From Beta vulgaris subsp. vulgaris (Eukaryota; Streptophyta; Magnoliopsida; Caryophyllales; Amaranthaceae): 64,000 nt of DNA. Each line of letters begins with the position of its first letter. Position 1 is the stretch's first letter. Below are positions 55,495 to 64,000 of the stretch, one piece after another. The position numbers and the translations under genes were made by a program. The notes below the pieces were generated by a model. It had not been told where the DNA came from. It worked only from the letters and a program-made list of their open reading frames with translations, and ran no database searches. The DNA lies in the NCBI RefSeq assembly GCF_026745355.1, contig NC_079206.1, forward strand, positions 6,841,044 to 6,905,043, given 5' to 3'.

Positions 55495-57337
55495 AGAGTG
55501 ATTCCATTCAAGGACCATGATCATGAGACTTGGACAAAGGTAACAAGAAGGAAAACTCATAATCACTCCCTTCCCATGGCCTCCGAAACCATATTCATCT
55601 CCCAATCATCCCATTGATACTCTTCAACCTGACATAAACAACATGTTCCAGCGCTTTATTGGGATCGATTGAAAATATTATCATCCCATCTATTCAAAGA
55701 TCGAACCCTAAATTTTGATATACCTTCATCAGGTACGTGAACTCACACTCACTCAGAAATGCAATTCTTAACATGAATGGCATGAAGTTTGAAGGGTGGA
55801 TCCTTAGCGTTCAATTAACCTGCAAAAATGGATAAAACCTTTCGAAATCCCCCAAACCTTCCCACCTCCTATCATCCTCAAACGAAGACCGCACATAAAA
55901 TAATGTCCCAAAACAAATCATCTCTTCGAGACCGCGGGTCCTATAAAGAAGTTTCTTCACCTAACCATCAAAAATCTCAAAACCCTCAACCTCTACCTGA
56001 TCCAAATCTTCAACCACAACCACCCCTTTCACAAATACATGAACCTGATCCCATTCTAGATTTTTTCCACAAAAATCTGCCAGGGGGAAGAATTGCAAGT
56101 ACGAAAATTCTTGGTGAAGCCACTGAAAAGGCCAGTGAATGTATCAATGCAGAATAGAGATGATAAATTCTCATTGGTGATTGAAGGATCCATAAACCTT
56201 GACAACCTGGATCTCTTTCAAAAGATTTTAGTTGTTATATCAATGTAATTTTATCATCAAATGATCATATCCAAAATATTATCCTTGCTAAAGGAGTTTT
56301 CAGTCTAATATTAAGCCTTTGGCAAGAATGATGCATTTGATAACATGGAAGAAAAAACTGCCATGATGGAAAGACATTTGATAGCATGGAAGAAAAAACT
56401 ACCATGATGAAAAACAAGTGGTTGGAAAATTGGTTTGTTGAATTAGGCAAGTTAATGACAAAATTGCCATGCAATGGCGTGAATTATGCCTGAATATCTT
56501 TGGTGTTCCACTTACTACGTGGAATTATGATTATTTTCATGCTATTGGAAGTGTTTTTGAGAGAGTCGCTTTAATAGATTACTCAAGATTTGATATAGCC
56601 ACAATTATGCTCATCATTAACTACCTATTTAGAATAAATTGCAAACTATGGCTCAATATTAAGGATCAAAAATTGATCTCATTATCCTTCACCCCAGCCC
56701 AAGAACCTTTCAGTCTCCCATTGCCTTGGAAACTCAAGATTCATCATTACTCAATTATTGCAACTCAGCCACCAAATCAAAAATTCTGACACCTAGATGG
56801 TTCCCTCTTCTCTTGAAAATTTCCCTCAACCAAAACCAAAATCATCAGCCCAGTCAAAACCACTCCAAATCAAGCCCATCCCATAAACTTCTGTTCAGCC
56901 CAAAACAAAATTTCCTGCCATCTTAAAAATCTTCCACTAACTAACAACCACATTTCAATGACAAACTCTCTCGGTCCCCTATCTCGCCCAAACAACTCCA
57001 CTTCAATCTCATCCCTGAACTGAGGCCCATTATTCCCTCCGATTGAAATCCATTATCCCAAACCAAATCAAAACCATTCACGAGTTTTGTAGACAAAACA
57101 AAATCAAGAAAAAAGCCCAAAAATCACTCCCAAAATCCAAATCCATCCATCCCTCTCTTCCTCCCCCCACGAAAAATAAACCCCCGTATGATATCTCTCA
57201 AATCACCAGATGATGTCCTAACCTTTGCAGATCAAATTGGAATGACATATCTTGGGCCAATGTCGGAACTTCGAGCAAAGATTAAGGATATCCTCCTCAA
57301 ACAACAGGCAGACTGGTTCACCAATCAAGTCTAAACT
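55495..57337 (+). pseudogene. LINE ORF1 (DUF4283-like), decayed
   Basis: The frame pieces read ETWTKVTRRKT, then a Pro-rich section (PQPLPDPNLQPQPPLSQIH), KILGEATEKASECI and, after several breaks, QWRELCLNIFGVPLTTWNYD and IGSVFERVALIDYSRFDIAT. These are typical of the nucleic-acid-binding ORF1 of plant L1-type LINEs, with the DUF4283 fold at the end. A local repeat of GGAAGAAAAAACTNCCATGAT occurs near 56345-56410. Nonfunctional. Confidence 0.75.
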
Positions 57338-57367
57338 TTGCCTCATCTTAATCCCCACCTTTTCTTA

Positions 57368-57424
57368 ATGATTATATTATCTTGGAATGTTAGGGGCTTA
57401 GGAGCAAAAATTAAAAGAAGCTTC
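57368..57424 (+). pseudogene. LINE ORF2, endonuclease start (split by CACTA)
   Basis: MIILSWNVRGLGAKIKR is the conserved beginning of the APE-type endonuclease of plant LINEs. It is cut after 57424 by the CACTA element; the frame picks up again at 59454. Confidence 0.88.
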
Positions 57425-59450
57425 CACAACAAGAATCCGCGTATTTACCGTCCGATTTTACCGTCCGCGTACAAAACAGACTGTGATTTTGAATTTACCG
57501 TCCACTTTTATTCCGCCGCTAATTGCCGTCCGTTTTCATTTAATTACCGTCCGCCTAACTGTACGGACGCAAATTACCGTCCGTTTTACAATTTTACCAT
57601 CTCACCTGACGGACGGTAGTATTCAATGGTCATACAAAAAATCACGACCCACCTCACTTATCCTTTGGTTCTCTCTTTTTATTTCTTATCACTCCGTCTC
57701 TCTCTCATCAGTTCATAATCTCATCTCTCTCTCCTCTCTCCTCTCAAACCTTTCCGTCTTCTCTCTTCTCTCTCCTCACACCTCTCCCACGTTTATCTCT
57801 TCTCTCTCCTCACACCTCTCCCAGTTCATACTCCGTCTCTCTCTCATCAGGTCATACAAAAAATTTATTCCTCACCGCCATGAGATCTGGATTTTTTATT
57901 CATCACAGACGGTGATTTTTTTTTTTTTTTTGTGTGTTTTCGGTGGGTTTATTATGGGATCTGGGTTTCGGTTGGTGGGTGCTCTCTCTTTCTTTCAGAT
58001 CTCAAAAAATCAGGTTTTTCTACTCAGATTTAACTAATAAATATGTTTTTTTTTTAGTTTTGATTGTTAATTATGGAGTTTCTTTTCTCGATTTTCTTTG
58101 TTTTTTTAATTTCATTTCGCGTTTTATTGTTCTTGGTTTTTTCTGTTTTTCCTAGATCTAAATCCCCTAAGATTTTTTAATTTTTTTTGTTTATCGATTT
58201 TTCTTTATTTTTTTGAGTTTTCGGTTTTATGAGATTTTGATTTTGTGTGTTTTTATTTTCGATTTGGTTATTCAATTTTTCAATTTCGCGATTTTGGCTT
58301 TTTTGTCTTTGGTTTTTCGGTTTTTGTATCTAGGGTTCGAAATATGAGGAGTTTTACTTATATATTCGAATTTTGATTTATATTTTCAATTTTGCATTTT
58401 TCGTTGATTTGGAAATCAATTTTCGTTTTTTTTTTGGGAAATCAGTTTTTCGTGTTTTTTTTTTCGTTTTTTGTTTTTTAGGAATCAATCTGTATAATTT
58501 TTTTAATCAATTTAGAACATGCTTTGTTCAGTGACAGCATTATAAGTGGGAATCAATCTTGTAGATTTTCTCACATATTCTTCTGCCAAGTTGATTTTTG
58601 CACTGGGCTTATGCTCTTTTGGGTTTATCATGCTTTGGTTTATCATGCTTTGGTTCCGTCTTTTCAGGTTTGTTCACGAGTGTTAGCAAGCGAAGTGATA
58701 GCTACTGCACCTTTTACCAGCGGCGGAGCGGTAGCTGAAGCGGCGGTGAGGTTTCTGGTGATGCGGTGGCTGGCGCGGTGGTGCAGTACCTTGGCAGTGG
58801 GTTCGACTACTATTAGATTGAAGTTGTATTAGATTTTAGTTACAATGTAATTATATTATTATAGTACTAAATTTTGGTATTTGATTGTAAATATATATAT
58901 TTATTTTAAATAAAATTCTCATTTGTTTAATTCTCAATTATTCTAACATTGTTCATTTTGAAATAATAATTGAAAGTTAATAAAATGAATTGAATAAAAA
59001 TAATAAAGTAACATCTTGGGCAAAGTGAAAGGTGGTGAGGTGATAATAAAAGCATCTGAGCAAATCAGCAAAAGCATCTGTAATTGGAATGTCATAATAA
59101 AGGTGAGGTGAGGTAATAATAAAGTGTACAGCTTTAGCGTCCGACAACCAGAATTAGCGTCCGATTTTAGTCGGACGCTAATTAGCTTCCGACTAAAATC
59201 GGACGCTAATTAGCTTCCGACTAAAATCGGACGCTAATTAGCTTCCGACTCAAAATCGGACGCTAAATCTGGTTGTTCGGACGTTAAATTTTTAGCGTCC
59301 GCTTAGCGGACGGTAATTGGACAATTAGCGACCAGGGATTTTGCATCAGCCTTTTAGCGTCCGTCAACGGACGCTAAACTCGTTAGCGTCCGATACCGCG
59401 TTTTTAGCGTCCGATTTTGACAGACGGCAAAAAGTGACATTCTTGTTGTG
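57425..59450. mobile_element. Non-autonomous CACTA (En/Spm-like) element inside the LINE
   Basis: Ends CACAACAAGAAT and the inverted ATTCTTGTTGTG; TSD TTC at 57422-57424 and 59451-59453. Subterminal repeats are TTACCGTCCG-type at the left (57445-57620) and AGCGTCCGATTTTAGTCGG-type, many as palindromes, at the right (59140-59430). The interior (57640-59000) is T-rich with pyrimidine repeats and no transposase. 2026 bp. CACAACAAGAA-like termini with a 3-bp TSD fit the CACTA superfamily. Confidence 0.92.
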
Positions 59451-59453
59451 TTC

Positions 59454-61147
59454 ATTCAAAAACTCAACTCCTCAAGAAATCCAAATTTCATATTTCTTCA
59501 GGAAACAAAACTTGAGACTATCGATCAAAAAATAATTCGAACATGTTAGAAATTTGATAGTTACAAATGGATCTTTAGTCCTTCAATCTGGAAATAAGGA
59601 GGTCTTTTAACAGTATAGGAAATCAATTTCTTCACTATGGAGTCAATGAGAATTGAGAGAAACTGGATAGCAATCAGTGGGGTGATCCCCACAAAGGATT
59701 TCAAATGCTTTCTAATCCACATCTACAATCCATATATGCCAATCGGAGCTTCGAAGCGAAGTTTGGAACGCAATTGGGGATTAATGGAATTTGATGAATC
59801 TACCTTGCCTAATAATGGGGATTTCAATGAAGTCACCTCAAACTCAGAAAGAGGAAGCCAATTTGCCTCATCATCGGGTATGTCAGATTTCAAAGAATTT
59901 ATCTGCAAGACTCAGTTGTTGGATATCCCTCATTTGAATGATAATTTCTCTTGGTTATGTCGTAACTCAAAGAGTAGGCTGGACCGTGTTATGCTAAACC
60001 CAGAATGGCTATCAATGTACCCAAACCTCACATCCTACTTCTTAAACAGATCAATTGCATATCAACGCCCCCTCCTTGCTTCCTCTGCGTAAAAAAATTG
60101 GGAGCCTAAGCCATTCAAATTCTTAAATTGTTGGTTATCACACCCTTCTTGCCTAAAAACAATCAAAGAAGCTTGGGTTTCTTCGGGAAATCTCCAAGTT
60201 CCTGAGATATTCAAGTTGATCAAACTCTCCCTGAAAAATAGGATGTTGTTGAATTTGGATGTATTGAATCAAAAATTGCAAATCTTGAGTTTATCATTCA
60301 GACCATTGACGATGTTGCAAATAGCTGAAATCTTGAAGAACATGAACTGGTGGAAAGAAGAAATGCCCAAATTGCATTGTGGGATTGGCTTAAAAGAAAG
60401 AATCATTGTGGGCTCAAAAATCAAGAGCCCAATGGCTCAAGGAAGGAGACAAAATACTCATTTCTTTCACGCTATTGCGACCATCAGAAAACGAAAAAAT
60501 TCTATTGAATCAATCATTCAGAATGGCTCGGTTATTGATAAGCCTGGTGAAATTCGAAAAGTGGTTGTTGACTATTTCCAATCAATTATTTCGGAATCCT
60601 CCAACAATAGACCAATCTTCAACAACCTAGATTTTAGTTAGTTAAACCAAGATCAAGCCTCATCTCTCATCTCCTCATTCATTGAGCTTGAAATCGACGA
60701 GGCGGTTTCATCATGCGCCTCTGGTAAGGCGCTTGGGCCTGACGAATTCAATTTCCTTTATTATTAAAAGTGCATGGGATATTATAAAAACGGATGTCTA
60801 CAAGATCATAAAGGAATTCTGTTGTTCCTCCCTTCTTCCCCATGGTAGCAACATATCTTTTATTGCCCTAATCCCAAAGAATGAATTCCTTATACAGACC
60901 CATAAGTATGATGGGTGGTTTGTATAAAATAATTGCAAAATTGTTGCCAAGAAGACTGCAATCCGTCATTGGATCTCTTATAAGTCTTTTCCAATCATCC
61001 TTTGTCAAAAGACGTCAAATCTTGGATGGTGCGATGATTGTATCCGAAATTATTGACTCATGCAAGAAAATAAATTCTCCTGCTACAATCCTCAAACTTG
61101 ATTTTCATAAAACCTTTGATTCAGTGTCATGGAAAATCCTTGACTGA
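59454..61147 (+). pseudogene. LINE ORF2: rest of endonuclease and first half of reverse transcriptase
   Basis: Endonuclease motifs: FLQETKL, then GDFNEVTSNSERGS and LLDIPHLNDNFSW with SRLDRV. The linker TRIRKRKNSI-type helix region leads to RT motifs: ASGKALGPDEFNF, ISFIALIPKN, YRPISMMGGLYKIIAKLL and LDFHKTFDSVSW (first catalytic Asp). It stops at 61147, before the FADD motif, thumb and any RNase H. Several stops and shifts. Loss of the 3' half is unusual for LINEs, which typically lose their 5' end, so a later deletion or insertion removed it. Confidence 0.87.
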
Positions 61148-61149
61148 CG

Positions 61150-61272
61150 CCTCTCTCAACAAAGTATGATGGGTAGTTTGTATAAAATAATAGGTCTTTT
61201 TCAACAAAAAAAAAATTATTACGTCTTTCCCAACAAAGTACCTATTTTAATAGGTGTTTCCCAACAAAAAGC
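61150..61272. repeat. Short repeat of a LINE RT segment and (CAACAAA) phrases
   Basis: AGTATGATGGGTAGTTTGTA at 61163 repeats AGTATGATGGGTGGTTTGTA at 60904. It is followed by three phrases of AGGT(C/G)TTTCCCAACAAA type. It suggests a local rearrangement at the LINE breakpoint. Confidence 0.55.
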
Positions 61273-61305
<33 letters not shown>

Positions 61306-61307
61306 AT

Positions 61308-61379
<72 letters not shown>
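61272..61379. repeat. (TA)n microsatellite
   Basis: Interrupted TA repeats over about 105 bp next to the LINE breakpoint. Confidence 0.95.
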
Positions 61380-61381
<2 letters not shown>

Positions 61382-61517
61382 TACCGTTTAAAGTTACCAC
61401 TATATTGGATATTCCAAAACATTTTCTTAAGCAAAATCATTCAGGTTAAAACACTATTTTGATCAAACCATAAAGCTATATTTCAAAAAAGTTAACTAGT
61501 TTTGTGTAAGAAAAGTA

Positions 61518-61761
61518 CTTCCTTTGTTCCAAATTAAATGCAACAAATGCACTTTTACGTATTCTGAAGTATTATTTTGACCACAATATCTATAATTATA
61601 TATAAGTAAAAATTATAAAAATTACATTTTATGAAAGTACATCACAAGACAAATCTAATAGGATCTCACGTCATTATGCATAAATCATAAATCTTACTCA
61701 AAGTAAAAAGTATGAATAGTAAAAAGGCACACTTGTTACATTTAATTCGAAACAAATGAAG
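61518..61761. mobile_element. Stowaway-like MITE
   Basis: Left end CTTCCTTTGTTCCAAATTAA and right end TTAATTCGAAACAAATGAAG, with TA on both sides. 244 bp. Confidence 0.85.
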
Positions 61762-61878
61762 TATATAATCATTGTCATCTTAATGATACTAATATCCAAG
61801 AACACCTCAATCAGTATAATATTTTAAGTACTCCTATAAATCAGCTTCTTTTAAGTGTATATGGAAGTTTACAAATTA

Positions 61879-62136
61879 CTCCCTCTGTCCCAATTTAGTT
61901 GCTACATGTGCTTTATCACAGTTTACGAGATGCAACTTCGAACACCAATATCTTGATTTACATGTATGAAAAAATTATAAAAATTATATATTTGAAAAAT
62001 ACAAATTGGGACGAATCAAACAAGATCCAACATGACTATGTTTTTTCTTATATATATGGAGTAAAATATAGTCAAAGTTATGACGTGAATAGTGCCTACT
62101 GTCAAAATGTAGCAACTAAATTGGGACGGGAGGGAG
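61879..62136. mobile_element. Stowaway-like MITE
   Basis: Left end CTCCCTCTGTCCCAATTTAG and right end CTAAATTGGGACGGGAGGGAG-like (inverted), with TA on both sides. Well preserved, 258 bp. Confidence 0.92.
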
Positions 62137-62149
62137 TAATTATGATATA

Positions 62150-62310
62150 TTTTAGAGTTTTTTTGTCGGAAACAACCTTTTAAAAGTGTCATTTTGTCGC
62201 AAAAAAAACCTTATAAATTTTTTTTGACAAACAACCTTTAAATGCGATTTTCTTGTCAGATCAGACCCTTCGACCATTTTCCGGCATTGACTTGATTTTT
62301 TCTGGCCAAG
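62150..62310. repeat. Candidate MULE-like left arm
   Basis: Reiterated AACAACCTTT/AAAACCTTATAAA phrases and a CCGGCATTGACTTGA block, like the arm at 2540-2735 read in reverse. The partner arm was not found. Confidence 0.3.
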
Positions 62311-62575
62311 ACTTGATTTTACGGCGAAGACTTTTTTTTACCCCCTTTCTTCTCTTTTTCCCCCTCCAATTTCTTATTTCAAACCATTATCTTTCCTCTC
62401 TTTCACTTCCTTCCCTGACCCCTCATTCTCTCACGCAGCATCTCTCTCTCCTCCACCCTCGCTGAACACTGCCACAGAATACCGCCACTGCTGCTCATCC
62501 TCTTTCCTTTTCTTTCAAATTTGTCGCCTTTGTTTTCTGTCTCCATTCTTATTGTTAATGGCAACAAGCTTGGGG

Positions 62576-62815
62576 CGGCAGTTCAGTTCAATTGCAATCA
62601 GTTCAGTTCAATTCGGTTCAGTTCATTTCAGTTGCAATCAGTTCAGTTCAGTTCAATTCAGTTCAGTTCAGTTTATCTCCAACTATCATTTCTTAGTTAT
62701 AATTTTGATTCATTTCCGTTCAGTTCAGTTCAGTTGCAATAAGTTCAGTTTAGTTCAGTTGCAATCACTTCAATTCAGTTCAGTTCAATTATTTTATGTC
62801 GAAGAGAACATGCCC
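62576..62815. repeat. TTCAGTTCAATT minisatellite
   Basis: About 20 units built from CAGTT(C/G)A(A/G)TT, interrupted by GCAATCAG and a 50-bp unique stretch. The right flank is shared with 53155-53245. Confidence 0.85.
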
Positions 62816-62879
62816 AAACTCCTTCAATATGACTTTAAAGCCGTTGAAGTTTTTAATGTCTTCTAAGTTCTAGATATAT

Positions 62880-63485
62880 GAAGGACTGCCATGGTTTAAT
62901 TGCTAAACGATACCCTTCTATAGTTGACATTTTTGTCTTTGCAAAGATCTCAAAACCTGTATGCTTTTCTTTTAAATGGACGAGTATTTCACTTGAATTT
63001 TTCTTTGGGATTTATACCACATAACCCTTTGTTTTAAGAGTTTTTCTTAAATAACCCCATCTATTGCACCGGCCCCTTCTTGAAGGGACCTCCAAGCTAG
63101 CTAAAAAGCGTAATTAAGTTAAAGTTAACAAACTTAATTGGAGATAAATTTTATAATTAGCTGAAGAATCCTACAAAACTACACCTTGCATCTTACAATT
63201 TCATTCAAATATTTTATTTCTATAAACATGTGTTACGGATATAAAATTTTCAAAAATATATCAAAGGGAAGAAGAAAATATGATGCATAGATGAAAATTT
63301 CAAAAGGAAAGGGGGTGCTAAGGGTATTTATATAGGGCTATTTACTTCGGTCTTCAAAATAGTTAACTTTAATTACGTTTTACAAGTTTAGGGTTATCTT
63401 ATGAAGAGGTGTAAATGTTTGTAAGGTTATTTTTTGAAAAAAAAAAGAAACTAAATATAGGGTTGTCCACTTGTCTGGTACTCCC
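62880..63485. other. AT-rich DNA, no gene seen
   Basis: No supported feature. Confidence 0.4.
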
Positions 63486-63491
63486 TCTATT

Positions 63492-64000
63492 GGGCGTTTG
63501 GTTAGGGGGTTATAGGAAAGGGAAATGGAATTAGTTGATTCCATTCCCTTAAAACTTGTTCGGATTGGGAGTTTTCTTTCCTCTTTTTTTCCCTCCATTA
63601 CCCCAAATCCCTCTAATTTGATTCCCCACTACCCCCTCCACTTAGAAATGGGGGAATGGAAAACCCTTGACCATCACCTTTGACCACCCAACCCTATCAA
63701 CAACCACCGTACCTCCAGTCCTCCACCACCCCTCTTCTGTCACCCCACCCCACCGCACCCACCTACACCACCGCTCTAACCACAACCACCACCACAACAA
63801 CCACCAAACCACCTCCAACACCCACAAAACCACCGGCACCAAAGCCCACCTACCCCCTAAACCAGACCACCAAATTAGCCTAGAGCCCACCGCCTAGTCG
63901 CCCACCCCAAGTTGCTCGAAAACCACCTAGCCCCTCCCCAAAAACCACCCGCAACCCATAAAAAACCACCCATAACCTCGCAAAACCAACCCCATCCCAC
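63492..64000. repeat. Possible MITE start followed by C-rich low-complexity DNA
   Basis: GGGCGTTTGGTTAGGG resembles the beginning of Tourist-like elements, but the other end would lie beyond the window. From 63665 the sequence is a CCACC/CAACC-rich tract whose Pro/Thr/His frames are compositional. Confidence 0.35.

Noticed and set aside
58524..58832. 102-codon frame within the second CACTA element
   Set aside because: No transposase motif and no similarity that I recognise; the element interior is T-rich noncoding.

Overview
This window is nuclear DNA of a flowering plant, most likely a eudicot. Intron-bearing plant genes, a plant-type ABA-catabolic P450, Sirevirus and Tork-like Copia retrotransposons, Helitrons, CACTA elements and many Stowaway- and Tourist-like MITEs all point that way. 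The species cannot be named from sequence alone. There are no bacterial operons, rRNA genes, true tRNA genes or CRISPR arrays.

Only one intact host gene is visible: a seven-exon cytochrome P450 of the CYP707A (ABA 8'-hydroxylase) type on the minus strand, 14770-17790. Its reading frame is complete (466 aa), all six introns are GT-AG, it has a TATA box, and a G-box/ABRE-like site lies upstream. A second gene-like locus, a GRF zinc-finger/transmembrane protein at 1836-2268 (minus), is frameshifted and may be cargo of a Mutator-like element.

The rest is layered transposable elements. 19-1588: a complete non-autonomous CACTA element. 1.6-9.5 kb: GRF locus, MITEs, a C-rich minisatellite and LINE-like repeats. 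10.2-12.9 kb: a decayed Copia split by a small LTR element. 13.7 kb: a TRIM. 19-21.5 kb: a tandem duplication whose copies were separately invaded by a Helitron and by a repeat-rich element with a 9-bp target duplication. 22.5-23.4 kb: Tourist and Stowaway MITEs. 23.7-25.5 kb: decayed Copia with a second TRIM in its LTR. 25.5-35.8 kb: a nearly full-length Sirevirus with an extra 429-codon ORF before its 3' LTR. 35.9-37.75 kb: two related Helitrons, a third fragment and a second Helitron family. 38.2 kb: a SINE. 39.1-42.6 kb: two Mutator-like elements with long inverted repeats, with MITEs between. 45-46.3 kb: SINE-like units and a tandem duplication. 47.15-51.05 kb: a LINE RNase H fragment split by a very young Copia that carries only gag-protease. 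55.2 kb: a SINE. 55.5-61.15 kb: a LINE whose endonuclease is split by a complete second CACTA element. 61.5-62.9 kb: more MITEs and a minisatellite.

Target-site duplications were read directly for most insertions and give their order. The many single-base losses in the Sirevirus coding regions sit mostly in homopolymer runs, so part of its apparent decay may be uncorrected long-read error. Element families are assigned by eye from motifs; no database search was possible.
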